Shown here: positions 53,470 to 61,876 of the stretch, in pieces
How positions within the stretch are numbered: the first letter of the stretch is position 1
Layout: every line of letters begins with the position of its first letter
From: SZUA-287 sp036397975
GTDB taxonomy: Bacteria > Bacteroidota > Ignavibacteria > UBA10030 > UBA6906
Reading direction: 5' to 3'
DNA length: 64,000 nt
NCBI GenBank assembly: GCA_036397975.1
Contig: DASWHW010000009.1
Location: 1-64,000 of the forward strand
Translations under genes and position numbers: made by a program
Notes under the pieces: model-generated
Told to the model about the DNA's origin: nothing
Seen by the model: only the letters and a program-made list of their open reading frames with translations
Database searches by the model: none

Positions 53470-54408
53470 TCAGCCTTTATCAATATCAAAGAGAGAACTG
53501 ATGGACATATGCTTGAATGTTCTCTTCATCGCTTCTGCAAAGATATGAGCGACCGACTCAACTTCGATCAACTCCGGCTTGTTCCGGACAACCAGAGAAT
53601 CGGTCACGATCATCTTCGAGAGGCCGGACGCACTCAATCGGTCAATTGCGTTTCCCGAGAGTACCGGATGAGTACACGCAGCGTACACGTCCTTTGCCCC
53701 CGCGCTCTTCAATGCTCGTGTAGCATTGCACAGTGTCCCGGCGGTATCGACCAGATCATCAACAATCAGGATATTCTTTCCTTTCGCATCGCCGATGATG
53801 TTCATGATTTCCGCTTCGTTCTGCCGCGGCCGACGTTTGTCGATCACAATCAACTCTGCTTCGAGCCGTTTTGCGTAGGCTCTTGCCATCTTGATTCCCC
53901 CGACATCGGGAGAAGCGACAGCAAGGTTCGAAATCTTCCTCTTCTTGAAGTACTTTACCAGAACTGCAGAAGAGTACAGATGGTCTACCGGAATATCAAA
54001 GAAACCTTGAATCTGAGGAGCGTGCAGATCCATCGTGATCACTCTGTCTGCTCCCGCCTTGGTAATCAGGTTTGCTACCAGTTTAGCAGAGATAGAAACG
54101 CGGGGTTGATCTTTCCGATCCTGCCTTGCGTACCCGAAATAGGGAATCACCGCCGCAACCTTCCGTGCAGATGCTCTCTTCGCCGCATCAATCATGATCA
54201 GTAATTCGATCAGATTTTCTGCCGGGGGATTTGTCGACTGGATAATGAAAACATCACTGCCACGGATGTTGTCACTGTACTTTACCCAGATCTCACCGTC
54301 ACTGAACGTTTTGATTTCGCATTTTCCAAGAGAGCTCCCTATTTCTGCCGCAATTTTTTCGGCAAGGGGACGGTTGGATCGCCCGGAAAACACCTTGAAT
54401 GTGCTCAT
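53470..54408 (-). CDS. prs: Ribose-phosphate pyrophosphokinase
   Basis: Makes PRPP from ribose-5-P and ATP for nucleotide, His and Trp synthesis. The 312 residues show FSDGEIWVKYSDNIRGSDVFIIQST, YFGYARQDRKDQPRVSISAKLVAN, the catalytic-loop region DKRRPRQNEAE, the PRPP loop ILIVDDLVDTAGT and the terminal SISSLFDIDKG. It is the first gene of the prs-rplY-pth-rpsF-rpsR-rplI unit, with a promoter about 80 nt upstream. Confidence 0.97.
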   Translation of the reverse strand: MSTFKVFSGRSNRPLAEKIAAEIGSSLGKCEIKTFSDGEIWVKYSDNIRGSDVFIIQSTNPPAENLIELLIMIDAAKRASARKVAAVIPYFGYARQDRKDQPRVSISAKLVANLITKAGADRVITMDLHAPQIQGFFDIPVDHLYSSAVLVKYFKKRKISNLAVASPDVGGIKMARAYAKRLEAELIVIDKRRPRQNEAEIMNIIGDAKGKNILIVDDLVDTAGTLCNATRALKSAGAKDVYAACTHPVLSGNAIDRLSASGLSKMIVTDSLVVRNKPELIEVESVAHIFAEAMKRTFKHMSISSLFDIDKG

Positions 54409-54491
54409 GGAATAGAGATCTAACGACAGAAAGGTGGATTTTTGAGGTCATCCCGCAGGGAAACCCTACATCCCTCCAAATTCAGGGCGTA

Positions 54492-54520
54492 AAGATAACA
54501 AAATTGAGATAACCCTGCAA
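54492..54520 (-). promoter_or_regulatory. Candidate promoter of the prs-rplI operon
   Basis: On the minus strand, -35 TTGCAG (54515-54520), a 17-bp spacer and -10 TATCTT (54492-54497). The roughly 75-nt leader can form a short AGGG/CCCT hairpin. Confidence 0.5.
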
Positions 54521-54610
54521 GGGGTATTTTGGATGCTTGAGCTTCCCAAATATCATCGTTGCCTCGAAAGAGAGGTTGCGAAACGGGTCAATGCATGATT
54601 TCATCGGTCG

Positions 54611-57600
54611 CTATTGCAAGAGTATCATCTTGCGAATTGAACTGAACTCTCCAGCGATGATCCTGTAAAAGTACACGCCACTCGTCAAACGATGGGCGTT
54701 TGCAGAAACTTGAACGGCATGGTAGCCGCCTTTCATGCGCTCGTCAAGCAGCACCCCAATTTCCTGTCCGATAACATTGTATAGCTTTAGCTTCACCTGG
54801 ACATCCCGGGGGAGATCAAACGCAATCGTTGTTTGGGGATTGAACGGGTTTGGATAGTTCTGATGCAGGGCAAAATCTGTGGGAAGTATCGTGTGTCGTT
54901 CATCCACACTAACACTTGGCGGAACAAAAAGCTGGACTGGAAACGTCCGCAATGATTGAGATGAATCGTTGCTGACAAGAATTACATTTGCGATGTAGAG
55001 TGTATTAGGTGTCAATCCTACTGCATTGAGACCAACGGTGACATTAGTTGATGAAGATGGATTAGTAGCGCCGAAGGTTGGAGCAACAGAGTGCCATGAG
55101 CCCGCTGTTGAATCGAGAAAGAACCAATACAGAGTGCTTGATCCGTTGTTTGTTATGGTGATCTCGGTGTTGGAGCTTGCTCCGATCCCAAGTGTATCCG
55201 AGACTCCTGTCGCGCTCAACTGCATTTTTGGAAGGCCAAGACTGTTGACCATCAACTGGACTGGAATATCAAGAACACCTTGGCCGATGCCGTCGATCAG
55301 AAAACTCGCACCGTAGGTTCCGGGTGGCTTCGCGGCTAGAACTGCGAACGGGATCGTGGCTGAATCCCCGGCATTGACATTCAATGAAGTTGTATTGACT
55401 CTCATCCAAGAGACGCCGGATTCACCATCAATGGCGCCGTGACCCCAATCTGGAGCGTAGTCCGGCAATGGAACACCTTCAATGCGCGCGAACGTTGAAG
55501 CGACATTGATCTTATGGTCGGGATCATTGATTCCAAGTGTACCAAGCGGAATTGAATTAATGACAACCGTGAGAACGGAGTCATGCGTGATTGTTGGAAA
55601 GAGGGGGAGAACGAGGGAGTTATCTGATGTTCGAAAAATTGCCGCGACGGGATTGTTTCCCAGCCCTAAAGAATCCGCAAGTCTTCCGCTGACATCCACA
55701 AGAATTTCATACTCGGAGCCAACGTCACGTCCCGCTGGTCCGAGCATCCATGGCACGGGCCATTGTCCCGTTCCAAAATCCTGATCGGTGTCCAGCGAAA
55801 TGAATCCGGCAACAGCACTATCCGGGTTCACCATTCGAATCTTGAGATCGAGGAGCGACCCGATTACAGGGATCGTCCGGATTTGATACTGCACATCAAG
55901 GACATCGACCCCTTGGAGGAAATTATCACCCCGGGCGTCATTGATGATTGTCGAGAATGTCACTGGTGATGAATCTTCGGATGGTTTGCCAACGGTGGTG
56001 TGCAGCGACTCTGCGATCGTAATCGACACAGGATTTGAAGTATTGTTGTGGATCGAAAACGAGTCGTCCAACCGAGTTCCGGTAACACCCTGTAACGTTA
56101 TCGACAGCGGAGCGATTGTTACGATGGTATCCACTGAAGTGGTATACGCGTACACTCGGATATTATCGACATAAAATCCATCACGTTGTTCACCGCCGTC
56201 ACTGGCAAGGCGAAAGCGAAGTCTTATCTGCGATCCCGCATAAGCAGATAAATCGACCGCCTCCTCGATCCATGTCAACCCCGGCACAAAACTTTCATAT
56301 CCCCACGCATTCGCCGGTTGTTGTCCACCGCTTCGTCCCGATCCGGAATGCGAATGGGGAGTCCGAACGTTCGTCCATGTTGCTCCGTTGTTTGAAGAGA
56401 CTTCGAGCAATGCAAAGTCCCATGTTGGTTCGACCGCCCATTTCGTCCAATACTTGAGACAGACATAGTTCGCTGCCAGGAGGTTGACTTGAGAGTTCAA
56501 CGTGAGGGCGTTGTTGGCGTTCGATTGATAATTTCCTGTGGGACTGTCCGTGAACGAATACAGCCCGCTGAAAGCATCAGTGGAAACGCCCCACCCCTGG
56601 CCGGTACTCCAATTCGCTGTCCCATTATCTGCACTGTCCGCGAATGCGAGGGTTGGAATACCGATAAACATTGTCAGCGTGTCATTTTTTGTGTAGCCTT
56701 CCAGGTCTGTAATGTTGACCAGGATTCTTGTCGAAATTCCTGAAGGCGCATTGGGTGCAACTGTACCATTGAGTGCAACAGGAGCCGTGGCTCGTCCGGC
56801 CAATGTATTGATGTTGGCAGAACCGGGCGTCAGGTTGACAAATGGCGACGTTGATGATACAGTTACTGAAATATCGGATCCCGCTCCAACTCCGGCATTA
56901 AACACGTCCATGGTCAGAACGAAGTTCTCACCCCTCTCAACAAACCCATTCCCGTTTGAATCAACAAAGGAGTATTTTTTTATTTTAGGAGTAGAACCTG
57001 CGTAGTGTGCGAGCAGGTTGTTCATCGGGAGGTTCTCAATTGCAAGCGGGAGGATTTCTGCTTGTGATGGCCAGAAGCCCGTCGTGCCGACTTCCGGGGT
57101 CATGGTATAGGTCTGTGGTTTTGTGGTGTCGCCATACATATAATCGTCCGAATTCCCTCTGGTAGAATAGTTGACCGTTTGAAGATCCGTGCCGCTTGTA
57201 TAATGGTTGTTGGCAATCATGTGGTATGACCATTCGCGGAAAAGGAGAGAGTCGTTGCTCTCCCGAGATGCATATCCCCATGGAAAAATCAATAGATTAC
57301 TGTACGTGTGGTAGTTGAAACACGTCCTGATATTATGCGAACGCATGAAAGTATCGATGGTCTGGTTCTCCGGCTCGGAGAATGGCGCCGGTCCGCGGTA
57401 CGTGTCGCTGCTCGGCGATGTGCTTGAGCCGCCGTTCGATGAATTCCACATATAGAACGGACCATAGTTTCTATTAGGGTCGACCCCGTATGAGCCGCCG
57501 TTGTTCCTACGATTCTTTCTCCAGAACCCGCCACCATTTGGGTTTGTGGTTTGATTGTAGACGTAACCATCGGGATTCACCACCGGAATAAACCATAGCT

Positions 57601-58219
57601 GTCTGTTGTTGATGAGATAAGTTGCTTCAGGATCTGTTCCGTAGTGTTCAAGCAACCACCACATGTAGTAGAGAACCGTCATCATTCCCTGAGGTTCCCG
57701 GGCATGATGAAGGGCGGTATAGAGGACCTCGGGCTCATCCGGTTCAGCCATTGTCGGATTGTCGGAGATCTTCACGGCCCACAATGCTCTTCCTTCGTGG
57801 CTCCCCCCAACTGAATCCCGAACGGTGATTAGGTTGGGATAGAGAGTGTGCATTGAGTCCAACTGTTGAAGGACTTCCGTGAACGTGTAGAATCCTCCCA
57901 TGCTGCCATACCCGAAGCCGAGCGGGTTAAAGGGCTCCGAAGAAATTCGGGACGAAGTATACGCAGCGAGATCATCGATAATAACTTCGTAAGGAATATT
58001 GCGTGCCGAGAGTTGCTGGAGTTCGAAATCCCCCACAACAAATTCCATTGGACCACCAATTTTTCCGGTGCTCCCCTCGAAATCGGTTCCGGAATCCCAA
58101 ATGCTGGCGAGTATTTGGTGGTTGGGAACGTTTATTCTTATTTGGCGGAACTTTTCGAGAGCCAACAATGACGAATCAAATAACAACGCGGCCAATGCGA
58201 CAAAAAGTAACTTCTTCAT
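54611..58219 (-). CDS. Secreted M14 zinc carboxypeptidase with type IX sorting domain
   Basis: Protein of 1202 residues from the ATG at 58219, where AAGGAT and a signal peptide (KKLLFVALAALLFDSSLLALE) fit; the frame reaches 58387 but without a signal. The M14 catalytic domain (about 100-400) has LHHAREPQG with the zinc His/Glu near 170, the third ligand in FNYHTYSN and the catalytic Glu in TPEVGTTGF near 375. A CARDB-like beta segment and an immune-inhibitor-like jelly roll (SNNGATW, DGFYVDNIRVY at about 590-710) come next. Further beta domains follow. The last 85 residues are a type A sorting domain (LHQNYPNPFNPQTTIAFDLP, GVYFYRI, KMILLQ). It is predicted to digest extracellular protein. Confidence 0.92.
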   Translation of the reverse strand: MKKLLFVALAALLFDSSLLALEKFRQIRINVPNHQILASIWDSGTDFEGSTGKIGGPMEFVVGDFELQQLSARNIPYEVIIDDLAAYTSSRISSEPFNPLGFGYGSMGGFYTFTEVLQQLDSMHTLYPNLITVRDSVGGSHEGRALWAVKISDNPTMAEPDEPEVLYTALHHAREPQGMMTVLYYMWWLLEHYGTDPEATYLINNRQLWFIPVVNPDGYVYNQTTNPNGGGFWRKNRRNNGGSYGVDPNRNYGPFYMWNSSNGGSSTSPSSDTYRGPAPFSEPENQTIDTFMRSHNIRTCFNYHTYSNLLIFPWGYASRESNDSLLFREWSYHMIANNHYTSGTDLQTVNYSTRGNSDDYMYGDTTKPQTYTMTPEVGTTGFWPSQAEILPLAIENLPMNNLLAHYAGSTPKIKKYSFVDSNGNGFVERGENFVLTMDVFNAGVGAGSDISVTVSSTSPFVNLTPGSANINTLAGRATAPVALNGTVAPNAPSGISTRILVNITDLEGYTKNDTLTMFIGIPTLAFADSADNGTANWSTGQGWGVSTDAFSGLYSFTDSPTGNYQSNANNALTLNSQVNLLAANYVCLKYWTKWAVEPTWDFALLEVSSNNGATWTNVRTPHSHSGSGRSGGQQPANAWGYESFVPGLTWIEEAVDLSAYAGSQIRLRFRLASDGGEQRDGFYVDNIRVYAYTTSVDTIVTIAPLSITLQGVTGTRLDDSFSIHNNTSNPVSITIAESLHTTVGKPSEDSSPVTFSTIINDARGDNFLQGVDVLDVQYQIRTIPVIGSLLDLKIRMVNPDSAVAGFISLDTDQDFGTGQWPVPWMLGPAGRDVGSEYEILVDVSGRLADSLGLGNNPVAAIFRTSDNSLVLPLFPTITHDSVLTVVINSIPLGTLGINDPDHKINVASTFARIEGVPLPDYAPDWGHGAIDGESGVSWMRVNTTSLNVNAGDSATIPFAVLAAKPPGTYGASFLIDGIGQGVLDIPVQLMVNSLGLPKMQLSATGVSDTLGIGASSNTEITITNNGSSTLYWFFLDSTAGSWHSVAPTFGATNPSSSTNVTVGLNAVGLTPNTLYIANVILVSNDSSQSLRTFPVQLFVPPSVSVDERHTILPTDFALHQNYPNPFNPQTTIAFDLPRDVQVKLKLYNVIGQEIGVLLDERMKGGYHAVQVSANAHRLTSGVYFYRIIAGEFSSIRKMILLQ

Positions 58220-58342
58220 ACTAGGGATCCTTTGGTCGTGAACAGCGGGGAGGAATAGGATAGTATAAAGAATGCGCACTCGAATGACAACAGGTTTTGG
58301 CCGACGAAAAGACATGAGAGAACACGGCCACTCCTTCGATGA

Positions 58343-58369
58343 TTGACTTTCTGAAGTGATTTCTATACT
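58343..58369 (+). promoter_or_regulatory. Candidate promoter of bioY
   Basis: -35 TTGACT (58343-58348), a short 15-bp spacer and -10 TATACT (58364-58369). The leader is about 50 nt, and GGAG at 58420-58423 precedes the ATG. Confidence 0.4.
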
Positions 58370-58372
58370 TTT

Positions 58373-58393
58373 GGTCACCTCAAACACTTGACC
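58373..58393. promoter_or_regulatory. Inverted repeat at the expected bioY start point
   Basis: GGTCA (58373-58377), 11 nt, TGACC (58389-58393). It is operator-like by position, and no regulator can be named from it. Confidence 0.3.
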
Positions 58394-58428
58394 TGCAAAT
58401 CCAAACAGAAAATACTAATGGAGCCTGG

Positions 58429-59010
58429 ATGAACTCAAATCCCTCAAGAATATCCCTGACAAGATATTTCAGTCTTGCCAACCAAGGTGTTGGAATGCAG
58501 ACTCTCTGGATTGTTTTTTTTGCAGCGTTGACTGCTATTGGGGCGCAGGTTGAGATTCCCAATTACCCTGTACCTTTTACTTTGCAAACATTGTTTGTTT
58601 TGCTTGCAGGAGCCCTCTTGGGACCGCGGAACGGAGCACTAAGCCAGATACTTTACCTGGTTGCGGGATTACTCGGCGCCCCGGTTTTCTCCGGCGCTGG
58701 ATTTGGTATCGTGAAGCTCGTTGGAGTGACAGGGGGGTATCTTGCGGGCTTTCCAATCGCGGCGGCTCTCGTGGGTTATCTTCTTCAGAAGCAGGATGGT
58801 TTGGCTTGGACGTTCGTATCTATGGGGTTAGGGCTTGTTGTTGTCTTCTCGTGTGGAACGCTTCATCTGTACACTTACCACATTCATAATTTCAGTGCTG
58901 CCTTTACCTCGGGTTTTATGATCTTTTCGTGGTGGGATATTCTCAAGCTGGGAGCAGCCGCGATGACTTACCATGAAATTGCGAAGCGATGGCCGCGTGT
59001 GCCGCGGTAG
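58429..59010 (+). CDS. bioY: BioY biotin transporter S component
   Basis: Substrate-binding membrane subunit of the energy-coupling-factor biotin transporter. The 193 residues have about six transmembrane helices and the BioY features IGAQVEIPNYPVPFTLQTLFVLLAGALLG, GALSQILYLVAGLLGAPVFSGAGFG and TGGYLAGFPIAA. No EcfA/EcfT genes lie nearby. BioY can work alone or with shared ECF modules elsewhere. It is flanked by its own promoter and a terminator. Confidence 0.95.
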   Translation: MNSNPSRISLTRYFSLANQGVGMQTLWIVFFAALTAIGAQVEIPNYPVPFTLQTLFVLLAGALLGPRNGALSQILYLVAGLLGAPVFSGAGFGIVKLVGVTGGYLAGFPIAAALVGYLLQKQDGLAWTFVSMGLGLVVVFSCGTLHLYTYHIHNFSAAFTSGFMIFSWWDILKLGAAAMTYHEIAKRWPRVPR

Positions 59011-59030
59011 CAGCAAGAATTCTGAAATAG

Positions 59031-59053
59031 AAAAGCCGGGGTGCCCGGTTTTT
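59031..59053. terminator. Terminator between bioY and the arsenic operon
   Basis: Stem AAAAGCCGGG (59031-59040) with CCCGGTTTTT (59044-59053) around a GTG loop. The A-tract on one side and T-tract on the other make it usable by both convergent genes. Confidence 0.85.
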
Positions 59054-59083
59054 CTTGAACATTTGAACACAGTTTTGTCTTAT

Positions 59084-59938
59084 CTACCCCTGCAATACAC
59101 GATCGCTTAATTGTTTCATCTCATCTCGAATCAGATCACGAATGCGGCGAAACTCCTCCAGTTGTTCCTCTCGAGGTCCCGCGAACTCTGCCGGATCGTC
59201 AAAGGGAATATGCTCTGTCGTATGAAGCCCAGGAATGACCGGACAGCTCTCGCGGGCATGGTCACAGACGGTGACCACGTGATCGAGTTGTGTCCTCATG
59301 AAGTCATTCACTGACTTCGATGAATGAGGTGTAATGTCAATGCCTGCCTCGCTCATAACCTCAATCGCGACAGGATGAACAAACGAGGGGTGTGTTCCCG
59401 CGCTGGATGCCTTGATTCTCGTTCCTCCAAAATGCTGCAACCATCCCTCTGCCATCTGACTCCTGCAGGAGTTTCCCGTGCAGACGATGAGGACATGCGG
59501 AACGAGATCCAGCTTCATGCATGCTGCATGAGATGGACAGGCATCGGTGAATTCAACAGATGATGCAACTGCCTCCGGAACTTCCGCTCGGTTGATGCGG
59601 CGAAATCCCTTCTTATGGAAAAAGTGTTCGGCAGTGTTGGTGAGGAGAAACAATGATTGGATTCCCTTCGAGCGCGCCTTTTGAAAACATGCATTGAACA
59701 ATTTTGAGCCGATACCATATTGCCGTAGGGATGCATCAACAACCGCTGAGCGAAGCAATGAAGCCTGCCCGTAATCTTCCAGACCAATGGCGCCAATAAT
59801 CGAGCCATCCCGTTGCGCAACAAGAAATCCCTGAACGTGTTCCGAGACCCCGATGGTCGGCAGGTCTGCGGCTTCCAGGAGCCTAACTATATCCTCAAGA
59901 TCATTGCGCGACGCGTCTCGAATGGAGATGTTTTTCAT
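59084..59938 (-). CDS. arsC: ArsN2-type acetyltransferase fused to thioredoxin-coupled arsenate reductase
   Basis: Protein of 284 residues with two domains. Residues 1-141 are a GNAT acetyltransferase (SLLRSAVVDASLRQYGIGSKL) ending EFTDACPSHAACM, the ending typical of ArsN2. Residues 147-284 are a low-molecular-weight phosphatase-type ArsC: CTGNSCRSQ with catalytic C153 and R159, then C225 and C232 in VTVCDHARESCP. The spacings of 72 and 7 residues equal those of C10, C82 and C89 in S. aureus ArsC, so reduction of arsenate with thioredoxin is likely. The start overlaps the arsM stop by 4 nt. The acetyltransferase substrate is unknown. No frameshift is seen, so the fusion looks genuine. Confidence 0.9.
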   Translation of the reverse strand: MKNISIRDASRNDLEDIVRLLEAADLPTIGVSEHVQGFLVAQRDGSIIGAIGLEDYGQASLLRSAVVDASLRQYGIGSKLFNACFQKARSKGIQSLFLLTNTAEHFFHKKGFRRINRAEVPEAVASSVEFTDACPSHAACMKLDLVPHVLIVCTGNSCRSQMAEGWLQHFGGTRIKASSAGTHPSFVHPVAIEVMSEAGIDITPHSSKSVNDFMRTQLDHVVTVCDHARESCPVIPGLHTTEHIPFDDPAEFAGPREEQLEEFRRIRDLIRDEMKQLSDRVLQG

Positions 59939-60684
59939 TTGGTACCCGTGACGGTGATGCTTACCAAACCGAAGCCATATTCGCTAAACGTATTGACGGT
60001 CCTTTCCTTCATTATTCTTACATCAGAAAAACCGGCCTTGCGAAGTTCTTCGACATACTGTTGTTTCTCGACAGCTCCGCTCACGCAGTTCGTCCAGAGG
60101 GAGAGGTTGTTCCTGGCGTCTTCGTTCACTTCGCCAACCGTGACGATATCGGAAACTGTGAACCGGCCGTTCGCTCTAAGTACGCGGAACATCTCGAGAA
60201 ATGCTTTTCGCTTGTCCGGCACTAGGTTCAAAACGCAGTTGCTCAGGACATAGTCAACAGAGTCGGACTGAAGAGGCATAGAGTCGATTGAGCCGAGAAC
60301 AAATTCGACATTTGCGATGCCGAGTTTCTCTTTGTTCTTCGTGGCGCGATCAATCATCGCAGGAGTCATATCAAGCCCGATCGCCTTGCCTGTCGGTCCC
60401 ACTTCCTTCGCGGCGAGGAAGACGTCGATTCCGGCACCCGATCCCAAATCGAGGACTGTCATACCATTCTTAAGTTCGGCGAAAGCCGTGGGGTTGCCGC
60501 ATCCCAATCCCAGGTCGGCCTCCTCAAGAATCCGCTGATCTGTTGATGAATATTGTTCATTCATACCGGGGGCATTATCCCCACCACATCCACAGGAAGA
60601 CGAGCAGCATCCACTGTCCTGTAGAGCAGCATCCGTATATCTCTCGACAACAGCGTCCTTTATCTTCTTTTCCGTGTCCATCAT
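59935..60684 (-). CDS. arsM: Arsenite methyltransferase
   Basis: SAM-dependent methylation of As(III) to methylarsenicals. The start is ATG at 60684, or the next codon, ATG at 60681, with AAGGAG upstream; a longer frame inside arsR is rejected. The 249 residues show a Cys-rich N-terminus (CCSSSCGC), the SAM motif VLDLGSGAGIDVFLAAKEVG, and the three As-binding cysteines at C62 (LGLGCGNP), C150 (SNCVLNL) and C200 (WTNCVSG). It starts 7 nt after arsR and overlaps the arsN2/arsC fusion by 4 nt. Confidence 0.95.
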   Translation of the reverse strand: MMDTEKKIKDAVVERYTDAALQDSGCCSSSCGCGGDNAPGMNEQYSSTDQRILEEADLGLGCGNPTAFAELKNGMTVLDLGSGAGIDVFLAAKEVGPTGKAIGLDMTPAMIDRATKNKEKLGIANVEFVLGSIDSMPLQSDSVDYVLSNCVLNLVPDKRKAFLEMFRVLRANGRFTVSDIVTVGEVNEDARNNLSLWTNCVSGAVEKQQYVEELRKAGFSDVRIMKERTVNTFSEYGFGLVSITVTGTK

Positions 60685-60691
60685 TGTCTCC

Positions 60692-61078
60692 TTATTGAAG
60701 TGAAGCGGGAATCTGTCCAAACTTGACATTGGAAAATGTCGCGCAGCATCCCCGCCGAATATTTGAGACGAGCCTCTGCTTGTCCCGGATTGTTTTTTCA
60801 TTTCCTTCCATGAGCTTTCGGGCGCAGTCCAGAACGTCACGTTGTTCCTTGGTGAGTGAAGGGACTATGGAATAAAGCATCCACAATCCCTGTTTCCTCG
60901 CCTTTATTAGCCCAGTGCGTCGTAGGTATCCGAGGTGCCGGGAGACCTTCGTCTGTGTTATGCCGAGAACCGATTCGAGATCGCAGACGCACAATTCGCC
61001 ACTGGAGAAGAGAAGATGGATAATCCTCAATCGCGACGGGTCAGCGAGCGCTCGAAAAAGCGTTGCCATCTTTTGCAT
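60692..61078 (-). CDS. arsR: ArsR/SmtB-family arsenic-responsive repressor
   Basis: Winged-helix repressor of 128 residues. The As(III)-binding ELCVCDLE has C30 and C32 at the start of the DNA-binding region, then QTKVSRHLGYLRRTGLIKARKQGLW. Two more cysteines sit near the C-terminus (RRGCCATF) and could serve as further ligands. An AAGGAT lies 9 nt before the ATG. A perfect palindrome overlaps its own promoter, consistent with autorepression relieved by arsenite. It is the first gene of the arsR-arsM-arsN2/arsC operon. Confidence 0.94.
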   Translation of the reverse strand: MQKMATLFRALADPSRLRIIHLLFSSGELCVCDLESVLGITQTKVSRHLGYLRRTGLIKARKQGLWMLYSIVPSLTKEQRDVLDCARKLMEGNEKTIRDKQRLVSNIRRGCCATFSNVKFGQIPASLQ

Positions 61079-61090
61079 TTCGTGAATCCT

Positions 61091-61112
61091 TATATTCGTG
61101 TAGACGAATATA
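61091..61112. promoter_or_regulatory. Probable ArsR operator
   Basis: Perfect dyad TATATTCGT (61091-61099), GTAG, ACGAATATA (61104-61112). It includes the -10 of the arsR promoter, the classic place for an ArsR-family repressor. Confidence 0.75.
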
Positions 61113-61135
61113 GTTCTTTAGACGGAGATACGCAA
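61107..61135 (-). promoter_or_regulatory. Candidate promoter of the arsenic operon
   Basis: On the minus strand, -35 TTGCGT (61130-61135), a 17-bp spacer and -10 TATATT (61107-61112), overlapping the palindrome. Confidence 0.6.
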
Positions 61136-61161
61136 GGGGTGGAGGAAAGTTGCAGGAGGCT

Positions 61162-61842
61162 CTAATTTGATTTGTCGAACGAGAGGAAGGAATGCCAGCG
61201 GCGAAAGAGCTCGGCAGTTGCCCGGACGTCATTCATACAATATTCGGCAATAGTGCGAAATTTTCTCTGCTCAAAAAGGCTGCCGAGATCAAGGCCTGTT
61301 ATCCCAGTACTTTTGGGACTCTTTATGCCAAAACTCTTGCAGAAGAAATCGAGATTGAATTTTCGGACGGCGCCGTAGAAGGTGAACTGTTCCAGGAGAT
61401 CGCAATGCTCGCGGGATTCATACCGATACCCCATGAGGTTGCGGGTGGTTTTCACACCCAGGACCGCTGATCGGAGCATGAGAAAAGGACAATCGAATGA
61501 GCGTCCGTTGAATGTTATGAACTGTGGATAGTGGACGATGGATTTCCAGAATGCCATCAGTATCTCTTTTTCATCACAAGGAGTGAATTCAACATTTCCA
61601 TCCTCAGACGGACCGCCGGCATCTCCAGGTCCCTGGTAGAGTACTTGCCCCTTGTTCGTATCGGGATTGAGCATGCCAATGGCGAGGACACGTGCTGTCA
61701 AAGGAGTAAGGTTCAGACGAAGAAGAGCCTCTTTTCTTTCCTCTTCGGTCTTCGCGAATTTCAACAAGTACTCTTGCTGTTCCCCGTCGAAGGTATCCAA
61801 CGGATAGGCGAGCGTTTCGATATCGAACACGATACGGTTCAT
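61162..61842 (-). CDS. Predicted 3'-5' exonuclease, PolB-exo-like DnaQ fold
   Basis: Protein of 226 residues with DEDD-type motifs: FDIETL at the N-terminus, FNGRSFDCPFLMLRS in the middle, and YCMNDVRATAELF near the C-terminus. This is the pattern of predicted polymerase B-like 3'-5' exonucleases (DNA_pol_B_exo2 type). It probably trims single-stranded DNA or RNA; the exact substrate is unknown. GGAGGG precedes the ATG. It lies 34 nt downstream of recX, which hints at a DNA repair context, and ends 84 nt before the arsR start. Confidence 0.85.
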   Translation of the reverse strand: MNRIVFDIETLAYPLDTFDGEQQEYLLKFAKTEEERKEALLRLNLTPLTARVLAIGMLNPDTNKGQVLYQGPGDAGGPSEDGNVEFTPCDEKEILMAFWKSIVHYPQFITFNGRSFDCPFLMLRSAVLGVKTTRNLMGYRYESREHCDLLEQFTFYGAVRKFNLDFFCKSFGIKSPKSTGITGLDLGSLFEQRKFRTIAEYCMNDVRATAELFRRWHSFLSFDKSN

Positions 61843-61876
61843 GATTCATTCCCTCCCATACACACGTGAGAAAATC

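Noticed and set aside
54550..54600. Short CCTC/GAGG hairpin after the M14 peptidase
   Set aside because: The stem is only 4 bp and lacks a T-tract, so it is too weak to call a terminator.
58220..58387. N-terminal extension of the M14 peptidase
   Set aside because: The signal peptide starts at the ATG at 58219; an extension would place it internally and run into the bioY promoter region.
59813..60253. 146-codon antisense frame over arsM
   Set aside because: It is a shadow of the arsM and arsC coding strand without start signals.
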